A stretch of 64,000 nt of DNA from Talinum fruticosum (GCA_021018815.1 JAITYX010000004.1:10600501-10664500), one strand, 5' to 3'; positions 25,780 through 50,097 are shown, numbered from the stretch's first letter. Notes: generated by a model not told the origin, from the letters alone. Translations and numbers: made by a program.

Positions 25780-27460
25780 ATGAAGCTATGCTGTTTTTAT
25801 CTCCTTATTTTGTAAATGGTATCTGTTCCATTCGAGTTTCTCATTAAGATTTTTGGGGGACAAGCTTATGCATGTTTATATTTTGGCTACCATGATGAAC
25901 AAGTAGTTGTATGGTAGGAGATTTAGTAGTTGTATGGTAGGAGATTAATGTGGATAGTGAGCGGCTGGGAATAGGCAACAATTTTGTTTTTGGATGTCAA
26001 AGTTGCCCCAATCCATGTAAAGTGACATTTTAGAGCTTAATAGTTGGAAAACAATCCTTCAAAAACTAGGCTTCCATTGGCCTGTCTGTGTCTGAACGAA
26101 ACTGATTTGTTGGAATCTTATTTTCTATGAATCCAATTTTCATGGTCGTACTTTGTAATAAATCATGTGTGCCAGTGCCAGGACATTTTGTCTAAGTTCC
26201 AATTGCAAGTGCCTGAGCTATTATATTGAAATGGACCTGAACTGATATTTTTACCTAATCTTAACAAGGGTTGCCTCTCCTCTCTTTATGCGAGTCGGAA
26301 GCTACCGCAAGTTCCCTAGCGGAGTACGAAACCGCATTAACTGTCAAATTCTGGAAATTAACAACACAATCAAGAATTTGAATAGTATCCTTCTAACGGC
26401 ACAAACGTCACAATATCCATCTCTTTTATTTTCTTTTTTTGTTTGATGAAACTCTCTCCTTTGTTTGTGCCAATATCCATCTCTTTTATTTATTTATTTA
26501 TTTTTTGATGAAACTATCTCTTTCTTTTCAATTATTGAATGGATAAAATCTAAGAAAAAGTTAGAAGACAAAATATAACCGGCTATTTGGATACATTTGG
26601 CAAAAATGAATAAAAAGATACCTCAAAGTCATAACAAAACAGGAACAGCCAATAAATGACTAAGAATCCCGCTTCCCACTCGGTTTCATATGATTGCTTA
26701 ATTTTTGGTTTTCTTAAACTCGTAATTCTCTTTGAAATAGGAGTTATCATCTCCTATGGGGCAAACACCTATCAACCTACCAATCTCCACACTTTATAGA
26801 GCAGTCGACTCAACGTAGGAGTAGGAGAATCATGCTCGACATTCTTGTACTGTCTTGGGATATTCAGCTTCTTCTTTCAGTTGTGTTGTCCGTTCATCAT
26901 CTCAGGAACCTGCATATTAGACTAATCATAGGCATGATTAACAGAGCAATCAGGTTTCTCAAGATCCTCTGTAGAAGAGCCGCTCACAATGCAATCTTGA
27001 TAAGACCTTTCTTTAGGGAAGTTTGCCAGTATAAATAGGATATCTCTTTACAGCCTTTACTGGCTCAGAAATTGTTGCACTATCCATCTCACATATAGAA
27101 ACTTTGAATGTATAAAATTCATCTTAAAAGATAAAGCTGAACGAATTTGAACATCTCTACAAATGTCAAATTTGGATATAAATCTTGCTTCTGCAAATGC
27201 TCTGCCATTTTAAGCAATCTGTTCACTGTGTATCATTGTCTTAAGTGAAACACAACTCAACAAGTACAGACCTGTTCATGATACAGGATACATTAATATC
27301 CAAGAAAAACTGCGGAAAATTGTTATTCTCGCATTCTACACAGTTATACATGCTCGAACAATTTATGATCCTCTATAATTGCTAATCTAATCTTCAGCCC
27401 TTGAGTTTGTGCTCAAGTATCCACCACATTGCCACATCTTGTGCTACAATTTTGCCAAAA
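25780..27460. other. Convergent 3' flanks of MSH1 and IPMDH
   Basis: This region holds the presumed 3' UTRs of two convergent genes. A 23-base unit (GTAGTTGTATGGTAGGAGAT...) is tandemly duplicated at 25903-25947, probably in the MSH1 3' UTR. A second imperfect direct repeat with the core CAATATCCATCTCTTTTATT lies at about 26410-26520. No other gene was recognised; a 68-codon ORF at 26832 shows no known motif. Confidence 0.6.
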
Positions 27461-38840
<11,380 letters not shown>

Positions 38841-41209
38841 TTCGTAGGGGAATAGAGGAGAGAGGGAGGGAAGATTATGCACGTTGGAGAAGCTTAATAG
38901 TGGGACTCCGCTACCCACCTACCTTCCTGATGTGAATGGCTGTCAATGATTGATTAACGGCAAATTGACTACTGAGCTTGTTAGCCGGTGATGTTTGTGC
39001 TATTCCCTAAACCCTGGAAGGGTTTTTTGGTGGAAAGTCGAGAAGTCAATGTTTCAAAACTGGAACACAAATATCTCACTACCAAGGAGTAGGGGATTCG
39101 AGCCAAGCCTGATCTCAATCTCAGTTATGTTTGGTTCAAACCGTTAAATATTTTAGTATGCTAGTCAACATTAATTAAATTAATTTTACATGACTATTAT
39201 CCCACTTAATAAATAAATTGTTTGACTCAAATTAACTTTAGGTTAGGTAAGGTCATCTTCAAACTATCAAATTAAGATTACGTTTTAATTTTAGGTACTA
39301 TTATTTTCAGTATGGGTTGATTTCATCTCAATCGATTTTGGGTTCAATAAATTGGTTATTAGGAAAATAATTTTAGAGAAAAATGTTTGACGTAAGTTAG
39401 GTCAATTTTGAATCAAGTGTTTCATATGTGTATATGTCTTAGCAATTTGGATCAAATTTCAGGTTTTTAGTCAATTTTATCAGCAATCATGAATTTTACC
39501 AATGAGCATCACCATCACCAATTAGATAGACTAATTACTTAATGGACATTTTTTTTTATTTATGAAAACTTAATAGACATTTAAAATACTACTAAAATGA
39601 ATATAATTTTCAAAACATTATCATTGATCTATGAACCAAATTTCATTCATTCATTTTTTACAAATTTATTGTAAGAAGCCAATGTTACGTCTACTGACAT
39701 CTTATTTACTCACACAAGAATTTAATAACTCCTACATATAGAAGATTAAGGGAAGAACTTTTCATTTACCTCCATGAGGTTTTGGTAAATGTTATTTGTG
39801 ATCCTCAATTTTTTAAATTATTATTTTCTTTTTTTTTTTTAATTTTTGTGTAAACTTATCATAAATTCCTATGAATTTCACTTTTGTGCCAACAAATCGT
39901 TATTGGAACTATTAATGATGATTTATGGTTATAATGATGACAATTTCTTATTAGGATTTATTGAAAAAGACAAATTTGAAATTTTTGAAAGGAGAGAGAA
40001 AAAGGAACACACATCATAAATTGTGAGAAGAGAAGTATTGAACAATGGCAAAATAGAGTTGTCGCATGACAACAAGTCCCTCGGGTCATGTTTTCATAAG
40101 GGGAAGGTTTGTGGGCTACGTCCGGGGAGGGGGAGGTGAGAGAAGAGAGACGTTTCGTAATTTCAGTTTTTATGATAGTTGGTGAAAATGTCAAGGAGGG
40201 TAAAAGTTACTTCGAAAAATTCAGGGGTACAAAACATATCTACCGACACCTCGAGGAAGGTAAATGAAATTTTTCAAAAATTAAGACTTAATTTAAATGC
40301 TTAAAAAGTTTATATGCAAATGTTAGATTTCTTTTCAAAAGTATCATAACTCTACTAGATCATGCGAAATTCACATAATAAACTTATGACTATTTGACAA
40401 TTGAAATCTCTTCACCATTTTGTTGTTACATACAAACACGACATTTGCAACTACTAAAAGGGTTAAATCTTTTTAAAAGGAACTGACAGAAGCCTTTTTT
40501 AAAAAAAAAGAGAAAAAGAAGAAGTTGGTAACTATTGAAGACTAAAATAGATCAATGTTGATGAACGGTAATTGTGAAAGAAAAAAAGAAAAAAATTGTA
40601 AGCTTAAAAATCAGAGTTAACATATCAATAACTCGAATCGTTGGGTCAGCTAGTTCATCATTTGTGCGAGGATACCAACTTTAATGATGTTACAAATAGA
40701 TGTTTAGATTCAAACAAAAGTACGAAATTTTCATTGTATAAGTTATTTTTTATTATACTATTACTAATTTTTTGTATAAGTTATTTTTTAAAATAGTATT
40801 ACTAATTTTCTTCTTGATAAACTTTTGGAAGCATTATACTATCGAAATCAAATAATCTTATTTAATCATCTATATTTCTCTCCCTAAAAATAACGGATGA
40901 GTAAAATCGCAGAAAAATCAGGAGAGTAAATCAATGTAAGGAAAACATAATAGCCTATGTACTTGAACAATTTGACCTAATAATCAATATCAATACCATA
41001 GATTTACATTATTATGTTTTTCAATTTTATCAAAGTCTTGAATATAAAAGCATAGATTAGACCATACTTATAAAAAAATATAGAAAAGAAAGGGGCGACA
41101 TGGTCATAATCGTTTGCACACGATATACCTTGGAATTAATCAAACTCACCTTTGATTATGTGTATATATGCATTGACAAAAATCTCAAGAGCATGGTGGG
41201 CAATGCAAC
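38841..41209. other. Divergent intergenic region between IPMDH and the small CSPTTHPGSFRC gene
   Basis: Holds the presumed IPMDH promoter just right of 38840 (no TATA box obvious), then AT-rich DNA containing a MITE-like element at 39751-40280. A small direct repeat with the core GTATAAGTTATTTTTTA is seen at about 40736-40810. No gene was recognised. Confidence 0.55.
39751..40280. mobile_element. MITE-like element with imperfect terminal inverted repeats
   Basis: The left end contains TTTTCATTTACCTCCATGAGG. The right end, read inverted, contains AATTTCATTTACCTTCCTCGAGG. Both ends are flanked by TTAAG (39746-39750 and 40281-40285). The inverted ends and a direct 5-bp flank suggest a 530-bp non-autonomous DNA element; its superfamily is not determined. 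Confidence 0.45.
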
Positions 41210-41563
41210 ATGGCTTGCAAGATGAGCTCAATCTCATCAACGCGGACGCCATTTGCTGCCCCCATCAAGAAGAAGACGTGCCTTTGCTCTCCGACCACCC
41301 ACCCGGGCTCGTTCCGCTGCAGCCTCCACCGCTGCCCAAAGCCGTTGATCAAGCTGGCGGCTAGGCCCAACATTGGGAAAAGAGGACTCAAGATGAGGGC
41401 CTCAAAGCCAACATCAGCGGCCAGCCCTCTCAAGGCCTTCCTTTTGCAGATCATCAACCCATCAAGGCATGATCTCCGGCGCCGGAGCTTCTTCAAGCCC
41501 AGACCCACCAGGTTTCGCCTCTCTGTTTATAGTCATAATCCCAATGCTCTCCTGGTTCATTGA
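41210..41563 (+). CDS. Small plant-specific 'serine-rich protein-like' protein, unknown function
   Basis: A single-exon gene of 117 codons. It contains the family hallmark C-x-CSPTTHPGSFRCSLHR (about residues 24-41) and a basic C-terminal block beginning L-x-Q-I-x-NPSRHDLRRRSFFKPRP (about 80-102). Both are shared by a family of short plant proteins usually annotated as serine-rich protein-related; its biochemical role is not known. No signal peptide or membrane segment is seen, and the protein is strongly basic. An alternative start is the second Met at 41222, which would remove four residues and better matches the usual short Ser-rich N terminus. A TATATATG at about 41163-41170 might serve as a TATA box. 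A fragment of its 3' coding end recurs downstream near 41826. Confidence 0.75.
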   Translation: MACKMSSISSTRTPFAAPIKKKTCLCSPTTHPGSFRCSLHRCPKPLIKLAARPNIGKRGLKMRASKPTSAASPLKAFLLQIINPSRHDLRRRSFFKPRPTRFRLSVYSHNPNALLVH

Positions 41564-43387
41564 TTCGGGGGATATGAAAGATATGTATGATTGAGATGTA
41601 CACACTGCACACTTTACCTTTTTTTTTTTTTCTTTGGGTTTTAGTTTTCTGAGTTTGATCAATTTTAAGATTTCGTTTTTCCATACGATTGATGGAACTC
41701 AAAATCTTTCCGAATTTTAAGAGCATGTTGGATCAATATACTTAAAAACAAAAAACATGCCAAATATATAAGTTATAACTTAGTAGATTAAATTTAATGT
41801 GAACTCAAAATCTTTCCGAATTTTAAGACCCACCAGTGTTTCGCCTCTCCGAATTTAAATGCCAAATATATAAGTTATAACTTAGTAGATTAAATTTAAT
41901 TTGAATTAAAATTCCCCAGTTGGATCAATATACTTAAAAACAAAAAAATGATCTGATCCTCGTCTATATCCATGACATTAATGTGGGCTCGAATACTGGC
42001 CTCATCTGCTGAAGCAACCCCAACGACTACCAAAAAGGGTATCGCAAATTCAAACTATACGAGCATGTTCACTTCACCATACCGAGATATCTCTCATAGG
42101 GTAGCCTTTGGCTGTATTTTTTATGAAATTCATTCCTTTATGAGCTCTTGCTATCAACTACACTCTTCCAATTTGATAATTATATTGAGGGGGTGCACTT
42201 CAATCTCCCGCATACGCATGTGCGCACGCACTCCATGTTAGATAAGACTTTTCTAAATTTAATTTTCACAATGTTTTATTGAGCATCAAGAAACTGTTAT
42301 GTTTAGTACTCTATCAAGGATCGAATATTGTACTTGCAAAAATTCATCATAGAGAATTGATGCTATGTAAATGTACTAAGTAACAAATCATTCTTTATTA
42401 TTGATGCTTTATTGAGCTTCAAGAAACTGCTATGTTTGGTACTCACATCAAGGATCGAATATTATTGTACTTGCAAAACTTCATCATGGAGATTTTGCTT
42501 GTCAACATTTTACTCAATTTTTAAAACTCTTATAAAGATTTCTACGGTTTTTAAAATTTTTAAACTTATATTGTACGCTCTAAATTTTAGAGTTCTTTTA
42601 CATTTTTTACAAAGATAAATGGGGCCAATTTACTGAACTCCAACCCTGTTTTAAGGCAAGTAGTACAGAGAATATGTACCAAACTGTCATCACAAACCTA
42701 ACTCATCAACTACATAATTTCATCTAGGGGAAAACATAAAAAATAAAGGTGGAAGCCAACTAAGCCACCACCACCTCTTGGCTCATAGCTTTTTATGTGT
42801 TTAACGCTTTTTCTTAAAATTATATATATAGATTTTATTTATAACGGTCTTGATTAATTTATAAAAAGTTTAAGTTTATACTATAAGTTTGAGGATTCTA
42901 ATAAATAAAAAATTATGTGTGATCTACTAAAAAGTTCAAAATTAATTAATAATTTAACAACTATATTAAATATCTAAAATCTGCTTCCTTTTATGTATTA
43001 TATTATATTATGATGTCGATTATAAAATAAAAAATGTACAACTTTAGTTGAGAAAATAATCATATGATCATATATGTTTCAATTAGGAGCTTCCTCGTAA
43101 ATAAAAAGAAAATTTTTTAAAATATGGTATTAATCAATTAATTCAGGACTGCTTAAACAGAACTAATGATTTGAGGAAAAAGAACAAATTCGATTATTCT
43201 TCGAAGTCCCATTTTAGGAGAAGTCCCTAAAACTTGAGAGTTAATCTTCAAAGACTGAAAGCAAATGAAATAGATGGACTACTACACTCAACTCGATTCC
43301 GTAATTAGTGCAACAATATAAAGCGCGACTAGCTAGGAATAGAATCACAACTTCAAGTCCTTCAAAAGTATACTTGAAAGCTATTCA
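41564..43387. other. Intergenic region with two local duplications
   Basis: Contains a tangled direct repeat at about 41689-41945. The segment ATATATAAGTTATAACTTAG and its neighbours occur twice there, with a short copy of the upstream gene's coding end inserted between them. A second direct repeat of about 135-140 bases lies at about 42262-42495, with the core ATCAAGGATCGAATATT. No gene was recognised in this AT-rich stretch. Confidence 0.6.
43316..43322 (+). promoter_or_regulatory. TATA box of the ankyrin/PGG gene
   Basis: ATATAAA at about 43316-43322 lies about 66 bases before the start codon, giving a likely transcription start near 43350. Confidence 0.5.
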
Positions 43388-45865
43388 ATGGAAGCTACAA
43401 GGGAAGGATTTGAGTTGCTCGCTACGAGGCTACATGCTGCGGCACTTGAGGGAAACGTACCTTCGTTGCTCGAGTTGCTCGAATTGGATCCACTCATCCT
43501 TGATCGTTGTAGCATCGACAAGTTGGCTCGTTTCCCTCAGTCCCCGTTACACGTAGCTGCTAATTCTGGGCACCTCGAATTTGTACTGGAAATTTTGCGC
43601 AGAAACCCTGGATTAGCAGAGGAGGTTGATCACAAGCAAAGATCGCCACTCCACGTTTCCTCAGCAAAAGGGCATTTGGAGATTGTCGAAGCTTTGGTCA
43701 AGGTGAACTCTAGCATGTGCCTTGCCCGGGACGGAGATGGGAGGAACCCTGTGCATGTTGCAGCCATGAGAGGTCACACTCGTGTACTTGATGAGATTCT
43801 TCGGTTCGAGCCACAGGCAACTCATGAACTAACCAATAGGGGTGAAAGTGTTCTACACATGTGCGTGAAATACAAGCAAACAAAAGCTCTTATGCACTTG
43901 GTAGAAGCCGTGGGTGATGGTGAGCTACTTAACTTCAAAGACTCACTTGGAATACTGTCTTGCACTTGGCGGTCGCCACTAGACAGATAGAGGTAAGATG
44001 CAGCCTAATCCAACTATTAATTGCCAATATTTACGCTATCTAGGGTGCAAAATATATATTATCGCTACATAAAACATAGGGCGAGCATGTATGATGAGTA
44101 TTCTAAAATATAATCGGAATTGATCAAAAGGTTCAAACTTTAGAATCGGATCCGGTCAAACAGTTTAAAGTTAGGTTCCTAAAAATGTGGATCTTATCCA
44201 AGCGGTTTTGTTTTTCCAAAACTAGAATCTAGAACCAAAACCTAGAACCGTTAGGACAAGTTTAAGTTTCCGTTCCAAACTTTGGTTCCAAGTACCCAAA
44301 ACCTAGAACCTGAAATCACGGTCCCAAAGCCTTTAGCAACATGTGAGGGCTTAAAGTTATATGTTTTATATTTTTTTAGGCCCAACTCAAAATTATATAT
44401 AAAAAAAAAAACTTTACTTAACAAATATAAGCCTAATAAAGGAGTTATATTATTTTTAAATTTGAATTTAATTGTTAATTAATTTTAGTCATTTGGTTAT
44501 TTAGTTGATATTACGAATTATTTCTTACTTGCTCCTTAAGGTGAAGTAACGTTGTGTACTGAACTTGAGTTAATTATTGCTTGTTAGGTTGTTTTTTTAA
44601 ATTTTAGAAGGCTTTAAAAATTTGACAGAGTACCTTCAAACCGGTCAAATAGGTTCAAGGATAGTGGCCGGAACCGCACACTATATATATAACATTTGCG
44701 TATGGGTCTATCCAAATTTGGGCATTTATTTTATTGTTCACTGCAAATGAGAATATATTGGTCATTTTAAGTTGTCAAGTTGAGGTCACATTTTTGTCCG
44801 ACGATAGAAGCTAAGTTTCACATTGTAATTGGTTCTCAGAATTATTTAACTAAAACTAAATAAATTTTAAATATTTATTTAAAATTAGTGGATCACATAA
44901 ATAATTACCAAAATCTAAATGGACTACTGAACAAATTTTTCTTAACTAGAAAGAAAAAAAAAGTCTTAACTTCATGTGATAATATACTTACTATTAGACG
45001 TGCCTGAGCTAATATTATTACGGTATGTTTTTGTGGGAACATATTAATGCAGATAATACATTTTTTACTTGGAAAGAAAAAGATGGAGAAAAATGCAATG
45101 AATGCAAATGGTTATACAGCAATGGACATTTGTGAAATAAGTGGGAAAGGTTCAAGCTATAATGAGATTCGCAAATGTCTGGATGGTGCAAAGATATTAT
45201 CGGGAAAGGCAGCAAAGAGAGTGGAAGAAGGAGCTATTACATGGTCTTCGAACCAATACGATTCTCTAATGGTGGTGGCGTCTTTGATAGCAACCATGGC
45301 TTTTCAAGCAGCAATGAACCCTCCTGGTGGCGTTTGGCAAGACAATAAAACACTATATAACGTGCTTACTGTTTGGGATAAAAATGGTGATTATAAGATA
45401 GTTGAAAAATTGAGAACAAAACCAGGTGCATCCGTATATGGCTATATAGCCCCCTTTCAGTATAGAATCTTCTTAGTTTCCAACGCAACAGCATTCGCTT
45501 CATCTGTCTGTGTTATCCTTCTCCTCATAAGTGGGTTCCGATACAGACGATTTTTCACGGTCATCTTGACCATAACCATGTGGATTTCTCTATCAGCAAC
45601 AACTGTCTCTTACTGGAAAGGTTCGCATTTTGTGATACCCACTTTCGATTTTCCAGGTTTTGATCTTGTTTATTATAACCAAATGAACTGGTCACTTAAA
45701 GTCTGGGCGATATTGTTGGCATGTCTATTCCTTGGACATGGCATTCGAGCGATCAAGAACTCGAGACTCGGACGATCAATTATCAGAAAACTGCCTCGTC
45801 CTAATTCCTTACGAGCTTGTGCAAGTGCTTGCCCCAAAACCCATCACCAACCTCCTCCTATTTAA
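43388..45865 (+). CDS. Ankyrin repeat protein with PGG domain (BDA1/ITN1/ACD6-like)
   Basis: Two exons, 43388-43992 and 45053-45865, about 472 residues once one base is allowed at 43949-43953, where L-G-[N]-T-V-LHLAVA is broken (GGAATAC for expected GGAAATAC). Seen: an N-terminal LHAAALEGNVPSLLELLE, then about four ankyrin repeats (SPLHVAANSGHLEFV, SPLHVSSAKGHLEIV, NPVHVAAMRGHTRVL, SVLHMCVKYKQ, VLHLAVA), a fifth partial repeat at the start of exon 2, and a PGG domain around NPPGGVWQD (about residues 291-299). About four hydrophobic segments follow the PGG region. Established: related Arabidopsis proteins sit in membranes and act in immunity or salt/ABA responses. The specific role here is not deducible. 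The intron is 1060 bp and may hold a hAT-like relic. Confidence 0.9.
44077..44683. mobile_element. Possible hAT-type relic in the ankyrin gene intron
   Basis: The left end TAGGGCGAGCATG and the inverted right end TAGTGTGCGGTTCCGG loosely resemble plant hAT termini. The interior is rich in GAACC / TAGAACC motifs often seen in such elements. The 8-bp flanks do not match, so this is tentative. Confidence 0.25.
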
Positions 45866-48800
45866 TGTACATGTATATAAATGCGCTACCTCATCTCCTC
45901 CACCTACGTAACACAAGTATACATATATGTAACCATATGTATTGTACATTTGTCTGCTAGGAGATTGGCCTACATAGGTCAAGGATTACAGCGTAATTTC
46001 TTTTATATACGCAGACATATATTCTCAAGGTTTTTCTTTTCTTTATTTAATTTTATTTTATTATTTTGAAAGCAACAAACCCGTCACAATAAGGGCTCTT
46101 CGTAGCAGTTATTATCTTGTACTATTTTACATAAAGTGTGCCTTAAATGTTTAAACGAATATAAATAGTTTTAAATATGGGCGTCAATTGCGTCAACTAA
46201 GAGTTGTTTTAAGGTGTGTATGAGTATGTATAAAATAATACAATATATATTTGAATGTAGGATTCAGATGATGATGACGACGTACGTCTCACTTTTATAT
46301 ATTTTAAAACCTAACTCGTAGAAATTTATTATCTTGGTTGTGGGTGATTAATAAGTTTATTATAAGAAAATAATTATATCAAATTTTTTCAGTAAAAAAC
46401 TATTGGATAAGAGGTTTGTAAGTTTATGATGTAAAGAGAAATATATTGATAAATTATTGAAGTCGTATTAGAAGCACACATTTATCATATTGTGAAAAAA
46501 AGTTGAATTGGATTAGGAGCATATATATAGGTATTATGGGCTATGGAGAATCAGCAAAGTAAGGCCGAAGAGAGAGGATGGCTGTCTTTTAGAGAAGATT
46601 TTAGAAAAATGGGTTAGTTGGAGATTGCTAGGTTTATACCCCTCCATGATCAAGAGAGGTTGAGAGAAATTGTGACAGAAAAATATATTCTCATAATTGA
46701 TCAAATTGTCGTTACAATTATAATTATTTGTACTCTCCCGATTATAGGGGATTTATTTGGGCTCTTCGCCTTTTCATAGATTTTTTTTTCACGTTAGATT
46801 TCCACGTAAAATTCCTCTCATCCATTGATTTAGTACTTTCATCATCATTGTTTTACTTTTGATTTATCATTTGTGACATTCGAATCGCTTCCTCTCAAAT
46901 CGCTCTAATTTCATTAATTTAGACATAAGTAGTTTGAACTTTAACCCCATAACGCCAATAATATACTACTGAATTATTGGAGTTGTGACTCACTGGAGAG
47001 CTGATGTGACAACATATGGAGCTTACGTGGATAGAAAGTTGACTTTGACTTTTATTTTTATGACAGATAAATAGTTGATTATGTTAATTTTTTGTTAATG
47101 GGTAAATTAAAATTATATTTTTAATATTAGGAAATTTACTAAAAACAGTTAGAAAACTTTATATAGAGTAAAACAAAATTCATGAAATATAAAAAATATT
47201 TATTAAAATAATTTCAAAAAATATATATTATGTAAAATATCCAAAATATTATTAAAGGTAAAAAATAACTTAGAAAAACTTATGTAAAATAAGAAGAAAT
47301 TGATAATAATATGTTAAATGACATATATTTTTAGAACTTAAATCTAGTTTATACAAACAAAAAAAAGTTAAATTTTTATATATAAAATGAAAATAGCGTA
47401 ATAAACTTAAAAAGGAATTAATTTTTAGAAAAACAAACAAAAAAATTATTTATTTTAAATTATATGTTTTAATAAAATATTAATGTGTTTCAATTAGATT
47501 TTAAAAAATCAAAGTTATTTATGTGTCTATTAAAAAGAAATTCAAAATCAACAAATTACTCCATCATCCATGTATACACCAAGTCCGGCCACATCGGTGC
47601 TCCATCGAGTCATAACCCCTGTAACTTGTTTTTGTTCTATTGACATTAAATAAGATTAAAATTCAAACTGCTAATTCTCAAGGAAAAAAGTTTGTATTAA
47701 TTTCATCCAAAAATTCTTCTTTTTATTCTCCAAACTATCCTCAAATTTTATTTTTCTTTCATCCAACTATCTGTTAATATATAACTCGAAATTACAGTGC
47801 ATCGTCATTCGAGTCTTTATATGTGTGCGCCTCTCGTAAGAGACAAACTCGTGGCTTGACCACCTTTTGCATTCCTACATTGAAACATTACTTTTTGATT
47901 TTTGGTTACACATTTTGGGTACACCAACTCCAAAGAATGCCTTAAATCACGGGCCAAAACTCCCACTCACTACATTTCAAAATTGAGTTGGCTCCATTTC
48001 TTCACAAATGCTCGTGTCTTTCCTCTGCTTTTTATGATACTCCAAAGTGTGTCAAATTATATCAAATTTGTCACTAAGAAGTTCGCTAATTTATAATAGA
48101 GCTAGGTAATAGGTTTGGGTCGGGACAAATTCGTGTTCGTGTCGAATTTTAACGAGGTTGAAAAAGCGTCAACTTTAATCTAATCTGTTTATTAAATTGT
48201 ACCTGTTTATTTTTAAAATATTTTCACTTGAAATTTATTACCTATTTACCTGTTTACTTTAAATTCAGGCTATTTAAGTACCTTTTTACCTTGTTTATGA
48301 CTATCAATTACAATAAAATTATTAGTATAAGACATATTGACTCTCATTCATCATCTTAAGGCCATTGTGTGTATTATTCCATAACTCTAAAAACTTACAT
48401 CCTCTACCATAAATATGTAAGAAGCCTTCAATTTTTAATTTTTATTTTCCTTAGGGGCCATTGTCCCCTTTAATTTTAAATTTTAATTCCCTCCCTAAAA
48501 CTCACATAGATTTTTTTTTTTATAGAAATAAACGAGTTAAACTTATAATTGTTGTATCGAAATTCTCAACCTGAACCTAACTCAATTACTAAACAGGTTG
48601 AACATGTCAACTCATCTAAGTAAATGGATTGAAAATCTCTATCCAAACCACCCTAACTTCGTGTCGTTATTATGTTGATAATTGTATCAAGTAAGCTTTT
48701 TCCGGCTCTAACTTAGACTTGTAATACATTGAAAAAATGAATAATCTCATTATATTCAAATTTAATGTGAAATAATTAACCACTACGTAGCAAGATATAT

Positions 48801-49137
48801 TACTTAACTGAATACATCAATGGCAATAAACAAATTAATACAGATCATGTGGCATTAGGTCTTTAAAAAGAATGACATTAGTCATCACATAGGCTTATTA
48901 GGTTAATCAAATTCATTATGTGGTCTAATCTTGATTAGGCCTAAAGTTGTAGGATGTTCATTAGCTCTAGTAATAAGCATGCAAAAAGCTGCAGAAAAGA
49001 AATTATGGTGTATTTATGATTGCACTACAACAACACAAAAGATAAAGATATTTTATACACCTTCCCACAACTGTAGGGCATCCCAATGAATTCCCTTCTT
49101 TTTTTTTTATTCAAATTTTCTTGGAGCTTTTGGTCTT
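45866..49137. other. AT-rich intergenic region, no gene recognised
   Basis: Contains the presumed 3' UTR of the ankyrin gene, long AT-rich DNA (especially 47040-47560), and a possible hAT-like element at 48097-48710. ORFs here are short and featureless. Confidence 0.55.
48097..48710. mobile_element. Possible hAT-like MITE
   Basis: The left end TAGAGCTAGGTAATAGG and the inverted right end TAGAGCCGGAAAAAGC share a TAGAGC start like the hAT element at 60253-61098. The flanking octamers ATTTATAA and ACTTAGAC match at only five positions. Confidence 0.35.
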
Positions 49138-49144
49138 TATATAA
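49138..49144 (+). promoter_or_regulatory. TATA box of the phytocyanin gene
   Basis: TATATAA, 141 bases before the chosen start codon, preceded by an AT-rich stretch. It fits a leader of about 110 bases. Confidence 0.5.
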
Positions 49145-49284
49145 CTCCTTGTTTGGATTTGAATGGAGAATGACAGTTGTCAGAGCCACTAGACAACCTT
49201 AAAGGGAAGTCAGTCAGAGTTTTTGCTGCCAATAATTTGTATCCCGCCAAACAACAAACTTCACTGAAACTCAACTCAGAGGTC

Positions 49285-50097
49285 ATGTCATCCAAGTCAT
49301 CAACTCCCCTTATCCTCTTCTTCTTCGTCCTCGCCGGAGCCGCCTGGTTCATTGCTCCGGCCACCGCCACCGATCACATTGTTGGTGCCAACAAAGGATG
49401 GAACCCTGGGATCAACTACACCTACTGGGCTAACAACCAGACCTTCTATGTTGGTGACTTCATATGTATGTTTATTCTTTATTGTCTCTTCATTAAATTC
49501 CAATCAAATCTCATCCCCGGAAGTCCCACCGAGGTGCAGTATATAAGGTTAAATGTAGCAGCCTTACCTTTAAATTATAAAAAGGATGATTTTGTTACGT
49601 TATAAATTTTGCATCGACTTAATTATTAGTTGTTTATTAGTTCAATTAAATAAGCTAAGAAATATGATTTTAAAGTATTTTTGTGATTCAAATGCTATAA
49701 CATATGATTATGTGGGTGGTGCAGCCTTCAGGTACAAGAAGAACATGCACAATGTGTTTGAAGTGAACAAGACAGGGTATGACAACTGCACCACAGAAGG
49801 GGCAATGGGGAACTGGACTAGTGGGAAGGACTTCGTCCCATTGAAAAAGCCAGGAAGGTACTACTTCATTTGTGGCATTGGTGGTTGTTCTGATGGCATG
49901 AAGGTTACCATCCTAGTTCACCCTCTTCCACCTCCCCCTCTGCTTCCATCACCGCCACCGAGCACTCCTCGAATTCCACCACTGATTCCACCAAGTCTGC
50001 TGCCATGAGGGTCGTATCAGGGCGGCCGTGGGTGGTTTCCGGTGGTTTGTTGGTGGGTTTTGTCGTCTCAGTTTTGTTCGGGTGTGGGTGGATGTAA
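49285..50097 (+). CDS. Phytocyanin (blue-copper-like / early nodulin-like), likely GPI-anchored
   Basis: Two exons, 49285-49465 and 49725-50097. The unbroken reading stops at 50008, but another frame continues through a Ser/Thr-rich segment and a hydrophobic tail (W-V-V-S-GGLLVGFVVSVLF) to a TAA at 50095-50097. Allowing one base near 49965 (AGCACTCCTCG) gives about 184 residues with the usual phytocyanin layout: signal peptide (residues 1 to about 28), plastocyanin-like domain starting DHIVGANKGWNPGINYTYWA, Pro/Ser-rich linker, GPI-type tail. The start is the Met that begins the signal peptide. Copper ligands: His69 and Cys110 are present, but the second His is missing, because C-G-I-G-G-C reads straight into the disulfide Cys; Met119 remains. 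Established: phytocyanins are extracellular, plasma-membrane-attached proteins. Inference: copper binding is probably lost or altered, as in early nodulin-like members. Confidence 0.88.

Noticed and set aside
26832..27038. 68-codon ORF between MSH1 and IPMDH
   Set aside because: No motif, and it lies in the convergent 3' flanks.
39100..39125. GGGGATTCGAGCC as a Pol III B box of a SINE
   Set aside because: No A box at the right spacing and no target duplication found.
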